From the NCBI GenBank assembly GCA_009869945.1, contig WIXG01000310.1, forward strand, positions 30,024-94,023: a stretch of DNA of 64,000 bases, written 5' to 3'. The translations under genes were made by a program, and so were the position numbers. Position 1 is the stretch's first letter. Every line of letters starts with the position of its first letter. This DNA is from Mesaphorura yosii. Lineage: Eukaryota; Arthropoda; Collembola; Poduromorpha; Tullbergiidae. The notes under the pieces are model-generated. The model was given only the letters and a program-made list of their open reading frames with translations. It was not told the DNA's origin and searched no databases. Shown here piece by piece: positions 1 through 11,200 of this stretch.

Positions 1-918
1 CTGTACAGTACAGTCTGCTGCCTGGGTAGGTACGTAGGAGCCAGAGCCAAGCCAAGAGCAGCCGTGATCCAGGTCAATAGCCATATGCAATATGCAATTC
101 AATAGTAAAATGTAAAACAGGATCCCAGTGCTAAACTAAGCAACTAAGCACTAAACAGGCTCAGAGCCAATGAATGGAGCGTTGGAACTCATTTCAAGTA
201 ATTTCTTCATATTCATCTGTTAACTGCATGCCAAATGCCTAATGCCAATTCGATGGCATCGTCGTCATCCTCGTCGTGTTATCGGTCATGTCTTGCTTGC
301 GATGGCAAGGCGATGGTTTGTAGTATGATTATGATGATCCGAAGTACGAATACAAATACCAAGGTTTGGTTCTAATAACGACTCGATTAACCCAACTGCC
401 AATTTGAATCACGTGCAATTAACATGCTGCTGTTGCTGCATAAAACAAATGAGACTGCCAAAAATCAGACTAATAAGGGCAGGCGACCGACGTTCCAGAC
501 AACCTGATTTCGATTTTGGTTTGGCTATTGCCTTATCTTGTATTGTAATGCGCACGTGTCGTTCGTGTTTCTAGAAATAGATTCTAAAGGTAATGCCCTA
601 ATTTGCATTTTATGGATCAGCAAGAAGCAGGTTCATTTCAAGACAAAATCGCGTCGGATTTGATTTCTTCTTTACTTCACTTGAGAAATCGTCCATGGTC
701 CGTCCAACGTTGTCAATGTTCGCGTTATCTCCGTGCGGTGACCTTTCTACATACTGGAAATACATTTGAATTAATTGTCCAGCACAAAGCTGAAGCTTGC
801 GTAGCCAGTCCAGTGCCTTGCACTCATGAATCTATTCTAATTTTAGACCTTCTCGACTCGCTGCCCAGCAGCCGGTGTCGGTGCAAATGAAATGGCTTGA
901 CCTGGGCCCAGCCAAGGG
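1..918. other. Noncoding upstream region
   Basis: I see no gene here. Open frames around 600-890 lack initiation context, splice partners or family resemblance. The sequence is the upstream region of the small secreted-peptide gene. CAG/CTG-like runs such as the one near 425-440 are short and unremarkable. Confidence 0.6.
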
Positions 919-925
919 TATAAAA
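919..925 (+). promoter_or_regulatory. TATA box of the small secreted-peptide gene
   Basis: A perfect TATAAAA lies about 34 bases upstream of an arthropod-like initiator, TTCGCAGTC near 948-954, and about 150 bases before the ATG at 1067. Spacing, orientation and a following short 5' leader support a focused core promoter, as is usual for highly expressed secreted or cuticle-type genes. The initiator is an inference from the consensus. Confidence 0.7.
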
Positions 926-1066
926 GGCACTGGCCAATCCTGCCAACTTCGCAGTCACACTCTTGTTCTTGTCGCAGATCCATCAAAGTCGTTTCAGACT
1001 CTAAACCCACTCTCATCCAAGATTTTTGGTGATTCCAAGTTGAACACGTTTCAGAAGACAAGAACA

Positions 1067-1673
1067 ATGAATCCACAAGTAAGTTTCCTGAATCCCTGAT
1101 CTTGGCGTCTTGGCCTTGGGGAAATTGAGATCTGCTCTTGTTCTGCTCCAAATGTGTAATCACTAATCACGATTTCTCTGTCTTGCTTTTAATCGCAGAT
1201 CGCCCTGATCTCCATCGCCATCGTTGGCTTGGTTTGTGCTGTTCAACTTGGTACGTCCTCGCCGCTGGCTGACCACAGCACTGGATCCATGGCCCACGAC
1301 ACGCCGACTCCAACTCCATTCCTGAAGAAAACACCCGTATCCATCAGTTCACCACGACCAGACGCACCGAAGTTCTCGTCCGTCTCGATTCCAAAGAGCA
1401 AAGAAGTCGACTCCGCAATTCATACCCTGAAGACGAAGACTGGAGAACCTCTCGATGCGAACAACGCAGATCTGGACGGAGCTAACACATTTTTCTTCGG
1501 CTATCCATACGCAGGATTTGGATGGGGCGGATATCCAGGATTCGGGTAAGTTTGGGCTCAAGCGCCTAATTTTTCAGTCAGTTTCCTTCTCTTCAGCCTT
1601 CGTTACCTTTGCCTTATCTGTTCGTTCCTTCGTTCTATTTTCTCGTAGATACGGCGGAGTTTGGGGACGTTAA
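1067..1673 (+). CDS. Small secreted Gly/Tyr-rich peptide (cuticle- or neuropeptide-like)
   Basis: Three coding exons: 1067-1078, 1199-1545 and 1649-1673, with GTAAGT/CAG, GTAAGT/TAG junctions and matching phases, giving 127 aa. Exon 1 encodes only MNPQ; the hydrophobic stretch ALISIAIVGLVCA follows, so the signal peptide is split by intron 1, an arrangement typical of arthropod cuticle-type genes. The mature part is Ser/Pro/Thr/Lys-rich and ends in an aromatic-glycine tail (FFFGYPYAGFGWGGYPGFG then YGGVWGR). No Rebers-Riddiford chitin-binding motif and no cysteine scaffold are visible. Retaining intron 2 would stop at TAA 1547-1549 right after GFG, giving an alternative shorter C-terminus. 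The function is unknown; a structural cuticle peptide, antimicrobial Gly-rich peptide or NPLP-like precursor are all possible. The gene model is well supported; the role is not. Confidence 0.75.
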
Positions 1674-2899
1674 GCAGCTGGACGATCGGACTCATCCATT
1701 CTCCACCGACGTTGGTTGTTTCCTGATTTCCACTTCACCAAATTACGACTGATCTGTTTTTCCACGATTTAATTCATCACAATCCACTTTTTTTTAACTT
1801 TTTACTCCTTTTGTGATAGGCATTTGACTTTAGTTTTTTTAACAACTCGAACGTTCCGTACGAACCTTTCAGTATTTTGACCATGCCATGATCAATGTTG
1901 TTCAATCAGAATTCCGGGTAGGTTTTCATTGTCGAAACTCGTGCAGAGTGTAATGCAGATTGAGACTGAGCCTGTGCTTGTGCTATTACAATTACGTTAA
2001 TCGTTAATCTTTTGAAGAACGTAATTTGTGCGTTTGTTTCTCAATGAAGCCTTGCCTGTACCGTCAACAATTAACATCTTGACTGTCAAATTCCATGAAA
2101 AGATTTCTGAAATCAATAAAACCCGAAATGAATGACTGAAATTACTTTGACAGTTTGTGTTCACTGCGTTTGGGGTGGGATTTTCGGAAATTCAACGTCG
2201 GTCGCGTCCTTCCGTTTGTTATTTGCTTGGATTCTGCCGTTTTTTGTCGCTTATCCCCGGTTTCTTCCATCGCTGTCTTGGAATTTCAACTTGATTCTCT
2301 GATTTTTCTTGGATTTGGCTCACTTGGATCCAATTTTCAGCTTTTTTCCACTTCCCAGAACGCTAGAACGAAAGATTTCACAAATTCAATACAAACCGCA
2401 CTTGCACATACTTGCATCGCACTTAATTTTTATTCAGAAACTTCATTTTCATGTAAAAATGACTCTGCTCGTTTGCTCACACAACTCGACTTCAGTTTTA
2501 GCATTTTGGTGTAATACTTCAGTTCTTCAGAGTTTTTCAGCACAACTTTGGCTTTGGCTTGGCCGTCAGCTGCGGCATGAAAGCAAAAACAGTTTCTTCA
2601 ATTTGAATCTCAATCTAGGAATTTCAGAATTTCATCAAGCGATTGATTGCCTTGCAGTGAAGCAGGCGCACAGTTCACAGAGACATAAAACACTTAAGAA
2701 GACCTTCGAATTTCTAAATTCGGTTCCTACTTCAGATTTCAATTTTCGTTACGGCTTATGCAATGCAATGCAGGCAGATTTTGCAATTGCATTTTAATAT
2801 TTACATTCCAAATTGAGTTAAGTGACAAGTGAAAAACAGAAATTAAAGTAAACGTTAAATATTTAATTACTTAATAATGTACGAGGAAAAAATATAATT
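1674..2899. other. 3' UTR of peptide gene and intergenic DNA
   Basis: The first part is the 3' UTR of the peptide gene, up to the AATAAA at 2115-2120. The rest, about 780 bases, is AT-rich with pyrimidine runs and separates two convergent genes. Open frames at 2155-2797 are long because the DNA is T-rich; they show no domain or splice structure. Confidence 0.6.
2115..2120 (+). terminator. Poly(A) signal of the peptide gene
   Basis: AATAAA lies 440 bases after the stop codon, on the coding strand, in AT-rich 3' UTR sequence; a TTTGTGTT-like GT-rich stretch follows at 2152-2160. It is the first canonical hexamer after the gene. Confidence 0.6.
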
Positions 2900-4646
2900 T
2901 CAATTTTCTTTTTTGTGTTTAGTCGACGACGATGAAGATGAATCTCCAGTAGCGGCAGCGGATTTCTCGCCGTCCTCAGAAGGATGATCTTCATACCTTT
3001 GAAAGTTTAAAGAAAGACATTTTAAAGTAGATTTCATTTTTTAAGATTCGGATTTGAGAACTTACTTAAACATAGCCTTGAGATCGCCCTTAATCAGTGC
3101 CAAAAGCAATGGAGCACCAAGACAAGCCGGGACGAGGTACAAAAGCGCCGGCTGTGCATGCTTGAATACATGCATCACAAAGATTGTTGTAAACAGTCCA
3201 GCAATGTACGCTACGAATCCGGTGTTGAAGTACGTTCTTGAATTTCGACTTAGACTGCAATTGTGAAATTAGAAATGACGCCGGGCACATTAACACGGAC
3301 ATTTTAATTTCTTAAGAATTTGCTCTGAACTTACTGAATGTCAAATCTCAGGAGTAAAGCGATAAAAATTCCAGGAAGCACAATGTCTCCAAGTCCAAGC
3401 ATTGCGAAATTGTCTGCAGCAAGACCCTTCTCCAGCAGGTCTTGCGGGAACACCACTGCAAAGTGCATTCAAAGAAGTAAAAGGTGATTCTGATGAGAAA
3501 TTCCTACATGCTCAATAATTTATTCATGGACTTACATTTAATTGGAGCCTCGAACGATTTAGCGACGGTAACCATTACATTTGTTCCAAATACCCAGAAG
3601 ATATCGTAGAAAAACAACCCTCCGAGTAAAATACAACCTGTGATTACATTGTTCAGATGGAGCAGCTCCACTCCGTTGATTGCAAACGCCATTCCAAAAA
3701 GGTTGTTTGCCAACCAATGCTATAAAAAGGCACACGATAAATGAGAGCTTGGTAGAAGTGAAAATCTTATTGGAAGATTGGCTCGGGCATGATTCTATTA
3801 CCTTTTGGAAGATGTACCACAATCCAATTAAAGTGCAGATCGACACTGTCACAATGTCATGTGACGAGAATTGATAGTCAATCAGGCTCGAGGGCTCAGC
3901 TCGATCACCTTCCCTCTGATTGAATTGCAAGTGGAACGTGCGATATGGTATACTCGCTGGAACCAACTTGGAAATGACTGGGCTGCAATTCGAAGTAAAA
4001 TTTAATAAATTATATAATGGGAACACGTAAATCAGTCATTACTCAAGTGATGTAGGTACCTAAGTAAATGTGATAGTGCCAAAATTCCAAGAAAGAAGAA
4101 GTACACCGTCAGCAGTAAGTTGATGTACTCCTTTGAGAAAATCTACGAGCAAAGGAAGCAAGCATTAGCATCACGAGTAAAATCTAATTAGCCTTAACAC
4201 AGATAACTATTAAGTCAATTAAGACTTGGTCTTGGCGAGGAATTACCTGGAAAAAGATGTACAACCCAAACAGGGCTCCGCTGGCGATTAATGGAAACAT
4301 CGCCGCATCTTTGTGAGTCATTGTATCTGGCTTCTCCCCAGTTGCCTCCATGGATGCCTGGATAAACGTAGAATAGGCCCGTCCCCGTTAATGTCATGTT
4401 AAATCGTATTTCGTAGATGTATGGCTTATGTATGGAACTTACCTTTTGTTCACGATGATGGCGGACAGATCGGAACGCACCAAAGAAGATTGGAAGCAGT
4501 GCCATAACCATGAGTGAGCCATATGCCACGAACATGCCCTCCTGTGTCGCCGGAACTCTGGCCCCAGCAGTTCCGTTGGTCGCATTCTTGACTGCATTGA
4601 TAATCTCGGCGATTTTTCCCTCACCAGCTGCTGCGGTGTCTGCCAT
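2900..4646 (-). CDS. HM13: Signal peptide peptidase (intramembrane aspartyl protease)
   Basis: SPP cleaves signal-peptide remnants within the ER membrane. Coding exons in order on the minus strand: 4646-4443, 4357-4247, 4142-4060, 3982-3802, 3719-3536, 3455-3335, 3254-3066 and 2996-2900. Phases are compatible throughout (1170 nt, 389 aa, normal for the family). Catalytic motifs are present: YD in LFFYDIFWVFGTN (Asp about 232), GLGD in AMLGLGDIVLPG (Asp about 278) and the PAL motif in HAQPALLYLVP (about 329-331). The N-terminal part NATNGT offers luminal glycosylation sites, and multiple hydrophobic segments follow. The C-terminus ends HKKEN, a KKxx ER-retrieval signal like that of animal SPP, after a run of six Ser. 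The ATG at 4644-4646 was chosen because MADTAAAGEG precedes the conserved first membrane segment. Presenilin and the SPPL proteins are less likely because of the KKxx tail and the SPP-specific VTVAKSFEAPIK stretch. Confidence 0.95.
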
Positions 4647-5675
4647 ACTGCTGTTGTAGCGGTGTCAGTGCACTAATTAAATTCGACCGAGCTAGAAGTT
4701 TTGTCTTGTCAGAAGTGAAGTGATATGAAATGAATTGGGTCAGCCAGGAGCCTGCCTTCACAGTGCACAATTAATTAAAGACGTAATTAAATTAAAGCCC
4801 GTACTTGAAATTAAATGCGTTCACCGACTGCTAATTCGACGTGTATTTTCGCGATCAAGTTCCCGAGCCAGTAGAAAGGAAGCACGGCACGGCACTGGCA
4901 ATATAAATTGAATGACACGACAGACAAGCTGCCTGCTAAAAGCTAAACTAAAATTGGCTAGCATACGGCGGAGTTGAGCGAACGGTGACAACACGACTCT
5001 GCCACTCCACCAGCAACGAAGCACCTCTGTTAAACCGACTGTATCTCAATGCATTTGAAAGCTGTTTGTATAGAAAAGCAACGGTGTGAGCGTGAATTGC
5101 AGTCTTGGCTGCTGGCAGTGCTGAGCATCAGAGTCTTTGTTGTCCTATTTCATTCAATTCAGCTACAGAAATGCAGTTACTACCTGGTTTATGGTTCATA
5201 AAATGGCAATCTCAATTTTAATTGAATTGCATTTCAAAAAGAATTCGTTCGAAAGCGTTCTAAATTCAGTTTAGAGGTTAAGGTGTGTTTTGGCACACTC
5301 AAATTTATTGTCATTTGCATCCTGCTCCATCCGAAGCCCGAAGATCCTGTAATTCAGCTCTGTTCTATGGCGGATAAAATTCTGTCTGAAGCAAGCGGAT
5401 GTTCGGTTATTCCGATAAAAAAGGAATTCGACCCTCACCTTTACCGCCTGTCGCCAGTGGCAGTCAAGTTGCTATTGGTCACGATGCCCTGACGAGCCGA
5501 GGACTTCCTGCGGCGGCGGAGAAATTGCCAAATCAAATTATGTCAATAAATCGAACGGAGATCTTGAAATTAAAGCATGAACTCAGTGAATTGTCACTCA
5601 AAAACTTAAATCCCATCTCTAGAAGCATTACTGCGTGGATTAACAAATGGTCAGCCTAAAGAACACACCACGCCA
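4647..5675. other. Intergenic region between divergent SPP and CIBAR genes
   Basis: About 1 kb separates the two head-to-head ATGs (4646 minus, 5676 plus), so it should hold both promoters and 5' UTRs. I see no clear TATA box. Two overlapping plus-strand open frames (5283-5492 and 5399-5659) include stretches such as KLKHELSELSLKNL. They could be uORFs or part of an alternative 5' exon of CIBAR, but no splice junction joins them in frame to the CIBAR start, so I do not call a gene. Confidence 0.5.
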
Positions 5676-8164
5676 ATGTCCAATAAGAAAGGAAAAGAAG
5701 CCACCGGAAACATGTTCAACGGAAACATGTTCAATGCGGGCGTTGACAACTCGGACGACGCAACAGACGACTTGGAGCTTATCGGAGACAAGTAAGCAGG
5801 ATCTTGTCGTATAACTTCTGACCTGATTGAGAACTGATTTTCTGTTCTTTTACCTGTAAAAGTATCAAACAAGGGAAGGAAATGCTGGAGCGAGTCGCCT
5901 TCTTCCACCATCAACTTGCGAAAATCTGCGATGTCCTGACGGAGTATGGCGTAAAAAGCAATTCGTAAGAAATTCCGGTATTCCAGTATCAGAAAGTTCG
6001 CCAAAATTACAATGCTTTAATGTTTATCTCAGGTTGGGTGATAAGAGCGCTCTTCTTGCGGAAAACCTCACGAAGCTTCAGCGACAAAGTGCGTTGTCCA
6101 CTCGTGCTGATTTGGGCCTGAATGTGATCCCAGACTTGATTGCGTCGCTTGGAGATCACAGGTTGGCTGACGAATGCCGATTCTTTGACTTGCTCCTTCG
6201 CGGAATTTCCAATTTGCAAATTCCCCAGGCGCAAATTAAGCTTTCCTATAGCGGTGTGCTGTGTTTAGGGACGCTGAAGTAAAACAGATCAAAACGAAGG
6301 TTGTGCCAATTCTTTCCCGATACGGCCTGACCTGCAAATACTTGAAGAACAGCATCAAAGACGCGCTCAACGCCCTCGAAGCCGAAAAGGCGAGTATAAA
6401 GCGTGTGAGGAAACTCCTTTATCGGTTTGACGATGAAACTGATCCTGGTCGAAGAAGGATGCTGGAATTTCAACTTGTAAGTGATAAGATACGCGCCAAA
6501 GCCCTGCAATCTTTTTTTCTGAGCTTTTTTTTAGTTTTTTTTTTTACAAAAAGGAAGCGGCGGAGACCGAATACGAGAAAAACTCGACGATTTCTACAAA
6601 CTTCCAGAAATTGGCGTCCGAACAAATGCTCCAATTTGAGCAGGCTCACAGTATTGACTTGCGGAAGTTTCTGCTCGCCTTCTTTCGGACTGAACTTGGA
6701 ATGCATGCGAAATCCATCGAAATTCTGAGTGAGGCGTACCGATTTCTTGGGTGTATTGACGATGACGACGATTCGGTCAGTCAACGCCTCAAAATGAATG
6801 ACATTTGAATTTATTTGAACGAAATTAAACAAGATCCTCCTCTTGCAGGTGATTAAAACCGTGCTTGAAGCCGGAGCCGGTTCTGGCCCCGGCGTGAACA
6901 AGAAAGTGGAGTCAAAAGACAGGAGGCACAAATCGGCATCCTCAACGGCGATGTCAAAGTCTGTGTCTGGAATTTTGAGGAAGTATTCCGCTGGAGAAAT
7001 TGTTTCAGATAGTAATTTTACGCAGAAGAGCAAGAGCAAGGCGTCCCGTAAAACCGAATTGGCTCCAGCAGCAGGCGCTCCTCCAAAGCGGCCAGTATCC
7101 AGTCACAGTCACAAGCCAGTTGACTCGAGCTCGAAGGAGGCTTGGCTCTCTAAAACTATCTTAACGGTCAGTATTATCACACACGAAAAACATTGACCCG
7201 ATAATGCCCAGCTAACTGAACTTTTGCAGGATTGATGCTCTTTTACGTAATTTTCTTTCAGGCAGCAAAGCCAGACAAGTACAGGAGCAGCAAAGGAATC
7301 ACCAGCGAGACTTCGTTGGCTTCCACTTCCAGGTGGAAGGCAGTGCGAAGCCGAAACGGATGCGAACGAGAAAGTCTAAAGTCAATGAGCGTCGCTTCTG
7401 TTTCAACTTTCCCGTGCAGCATAGATAAGGATTTCGATAACAACCTCACGAACACGAACAAAAGCAAATACGTGAGCGGCAGCAGTGGGCGGCCGACTCC
7501 GAAAACGTCGAAGGAGCCAATCAGCAAGTCGAAAACCATGAAATCGTTTCCGTCTTCAGAAATGTTCGACGAGAGCGGCACTTGGAACGACATCGACTCC
7601 GACAACGGCACGAGCGTGGCCGCGAGAAAAGCGACGAAACCTTCCAGAAAGGTGTCTTTTGAAGCGATAAGCATGGGCAGCCGTCGACAAGAACGAAGAA
7701 CGGGCACGAGTACATCAAATTCTTGTTTGTGGACTGAAACTGAAGCAGCGGAGGCTGCTGTATGCGGCAGGCAGGAAGAAGAAGCCACTGAAGCATCAGA
7801 ATCAGAATCCGCAGTCCATCCCGAAAGCAAGATGGTCAGGAGTGCCAAGTCGAAGTCAACCTCAAAATCCAGTTCGAAGACGAAAAATAAAAAGGAAGGA
7901 TTCTCCACCAACGTCGATGAACGCGAACTCGAACGAGATCAGTCCAAATCTAGAACTCGCGCTGGCGGTCCCGCCCCACGAGTGGAATTCGCAAAGATTG
8001 AGAATGTCTCTACGACTCTGACCGGCCTCGACACAAGCTTTGTCAGGCCGGCAACGGCAATTTCTTCCGTGAAGGAGGTGCAACCGACGCCAGCGTCGGG
8101 GTTGAGAAACCCGCAGCAGCAGCGGTCTGCGTCTGCACTTTATAGACGAATGCAGTTCTTGTAG
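5676..8164 (+). CDS. CIBAR/FAM92-type BAR-domain ciliary protein
   Basis: The family binds curved membrane and Chibby at basal bodies and the ciliary transition zone. Seven coding exons: 5676-5791, 5863-5964, 6033-6161, 6269-6476, 6554-6775, 6849-7166 and 7262-8164 (1998 nt, 665 aa), all phase-compatible. The BAR-like region spans about residues 40-260. It includes DAEVKQIKTKVVPILSRYG, matching the RQAEVERLEAKVVEPL-type segment of FAM92, a basic stretch (KRVRKLLYRFDDETDPGRRR), and the closing helix HAKSIEILSEAYRFL followed by an acidic DDDDD. Vertebrate CIBAR1 is about 290 aa. Here roughly 400 extra residues follow, rich in Ser/Lys/Arg and probably disordered. Exon 3 uses a GTTGGC donor. The ATG at 5676 begins a short Asn/Met-rich leader; a different upstream start cannot be excluded. 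The BAR assignment is strong; whether the tail is one continuous CDS is moderately sure. Confidence 0.82.
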
Positions 8165-8218
8165 GAATGCGAAATTGGGAAATGCGATGACCTGTAAATG
8201 TCCTGATTATAGTGCAAA

Positions 8219-8224
8219 AATAAA
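8219..8224 (+). terminator. Poly(A) signal of the CIBAR gene
   Basis: AATAAA occurs 55 bases downstream of the stop codon at 8162-8164, on the coding strand and with no competing hexamer closer. It would give a very short 3' UTR. Confidence 0.65.
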
Positions 8225-11200
8225 ACGGCAACAGTTGAACATTGCATTGCGATTGCGAGGCGTGAAAGAGTGATGCGCCCTGCTCATATCAAAATCATGA
8301 AATGAAACCGTTCTTCGCTCGCTGGGGGTTTTAATATTTATGAATGGTTTCCAGGCCGCATCCCAGCCGTAGTCGGCAGCCGCCAGCCATGTTTAGTCAT
8401 AATTTTCTTCACCAGGTGCTGGCGTGCCTGTTCTGAGAGGTTGAAGAACTCCAGTTCTGCCATTTCCAGGTCCTAGTCTCCAAGTAATCAAGATCTAGTG
8501 AGTGGCACTATCCTGCATACGCTATGCGGTTTGGAAATAGGTTTACTGACTCCTCATCAAGCACCAAGGCCGACTCTTTATAGTGCCTGCATATGGCTTC
8601 TGCTTGTTCTATCACTTGCGGTGTGGGAATGAAGATTCGGCGAACATCAAACGATCTCGGTCAGAACCGGAGAATGGAAAGACGGTGCAGGCAGTGCAGT
8701 GAACTGAATTGTCTCCGATCTCGATCTCGGTCGCTCTTCCTACCACACACAAACGAAAGACGGCTGTACTTTTGCATGCGGGTGCTGGACTACTGGAGTA
8801 TTTGAGTATTTTGGCCTTTCGGTGTCGGTGCTCTGCTTTGATCTACTCGCAGAGAGGAGAATAGAATAGAGTAGAACAGAATTCGGGGCTCACTCCGCTC
8901 CGTCCGGAGTCCAGAGAAAGCACAGCACGGTTGCACGGTACACAAGAACCGTTTTTATGCTGGTAGCCTTCTCCTGTTCTCTAGGAAGACAAGACTTGTT
9001 TTTATATCGCGGCGCTATTTGGATTCATAATCAATATCTCGATCTTCCGGGTACTGAGAGTACCGACTCCGAGTTTGGAGTTTGGAGGCTCTGCGCTGCT
9101 GTGCTGAATGATTTAATTAACTTCACCAGCCAGAAACGGCTACGTTACACAAAATGAAAATGATACACCAATCGAACGTACACGTTAACGTAAACAGTGC
9201 CGCGGCTGGTACAGGAATTAGAAAGATGAAGATGAACCTAACACGAGCACGAGCACAGATTCAATTGTTGTGATTCCATACTCCATTGCAATTCAATTGC
9301 ATGCAATGTCCATGCACCCAACATAACAACCAAATATTTTGGTTTGAGCCTCAGGCGAAAGCAAAGGCAGATCAGTCAGCTCGCTCTTTCGCTTTCCGTG
9401 GTATGATTCGTATGATGCCATGAGTTGGTACATCGGATCGTCGTCGTCCTGGTAGAAAGTGCAGCGAGATGCATGCGTTTGGAGAACGGGTATAAAAAAT
9501 CGTATCGAGGCGAGTGAACGATCTTTCCCTGCCTACCGAGCCTGGCGTATTATATAAGTGCAACTGGCTTACTGCTTAAGCTTAATAACGTGGTGGATAC
9601 AAGTTATGGATTTTTTGCTTCCCTGCTTGCCTGACTATACTGTGCGTAAGCGTACGGACAACGTACCCTGTGCGGTGTTTCGATCTTGATGTTTGGGAGC
9701 TGGGTTCTGTTCCGAGTTCCTCTGGGCTTAGACTTCAGTTTGTGTTTAGTGACGAGGGGAAGAGTTCATACCCTGCCTGCGACTGACTGACTGAATACTG
9801 TATGGCTGGCAGAGTTGGAGTTGGATTGGACGGATACTGTGAACGAGATACGAGAGTATGGACTAATCCATAGTTTGGATAACTGATTAACTGTTGGATA
9901 GGCTAGATTGGGCCCGCCAATGTTAATGTGCAGTTAAGTGAGCATCAAGCGTGGAATCTTCTCCGACGTGGAGTGAATGGACCGTGGACTCGATCCCGAT
10001 CGATCGAAGGCTTCGAAGGGTATTGAGCTGACAGCTCCGCTGGTGTGCCGTGCGGTGAATTGTTCGGGATCCACGAACCCCGATTAAGAATTGCGATTGC
10101 AATTGATTGCAAGTGGGTGCGATTCCACACCGGGTTCAGGATCCGCATCAACAACAACAACCGGTCACTTACTGTACTGAACTGCATTGCAATTAAGTGA
10201 GTTTGCATTACTCTAAGTAAGTAATCATAATGATGCTGCTGCAATTATGTAATTGAGTTGAATCAAGTTCAACTATCGTGCTGGTTCTGGTTGAGTTGAG
10301 TAGTTGATTCGACTTGGCTTGGCTCATCTTCTCGTTTGTTGCTCTTTTGTGCGTCAGCCTGCGTGTGTTTTGGTTTGATTTCGCATCTGTCAATTATCCC
10401 GTACGTATGCAATCCGCAATCATACTGTGGACTTTGGCCATGGCGTTTTTTCAGAATCGAAATTCGATAATAGTGCGAGCTCTGGTTTGGTCTGGTTCAG
10501 TCACTCTAGTTAAATGCTAGTTGACTGGTTCATCGCATGTCACGCTGTCACGCACCTGCTAAAGTCGAAGTAGGGTTCAAGTTGGTTGTCTAATCAGTTA
10601 CAGCAGACATTCGCGAATCGCAAAGAGGAATGTTGTCGAAGTTGAAGATGAAGATGATTAGTTAATGATTTATTTCTTGGGTGACTGCCTGCGCCATTTA
10701 ACAGATATTGAAATCATAAAATTAGAAACTGACATAAAAAGTTTCAGATGTGTAGCACTTGCGTAGAAGAACTTCTCTGAATTGATAAGCCAGTGCGCCA
10801 AGACAGAAGAAAGAACAGCAATTTTTTGCAAATGTTTACGGAGTCGGACACCACAGCGCATGCGTAATGACAATGACGAATGACTTCATAATTCATAAAG
10901 TCTGTTGTAGAAAACGGCAACGACGACACGACGTTGATGCGAGTGCAATTTAAAGGGTACAACAACGCGATACGCGAAATGTGGTAGGTAAGATTAGGAG
11001 TGAGTTTTAGCTGGCTGGCTGTAATATCTGTGTTTATGTACTTATCTAAATACTATATAACATGCAGTAATCGGTTGCTTGATCCCAAATGTCAACAAAT
11101 TCAACAAAATGATTCGATTCTTCTTTCTTACTGACTCCTTCACAGTATTCATCTTCGTCGTGTCAATCAGTCCCGTCAAGGTCGTGTTCAGTCATTCTTC

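Noticed and set aside
5283-5659. Overlapping frames before CIBAR considered as an extra N-terminal exon
   Set aside because: They stop before the CIBAR ATG and no splice pair joins them in frame; retained only as possible uORFs.
9491-9558. TATA-like strings as the CadN promoter
   Set aside because: They lie 4.4 kb upstream with no initiator or splice donor that I can link to exon 1; A/T strings are common here.
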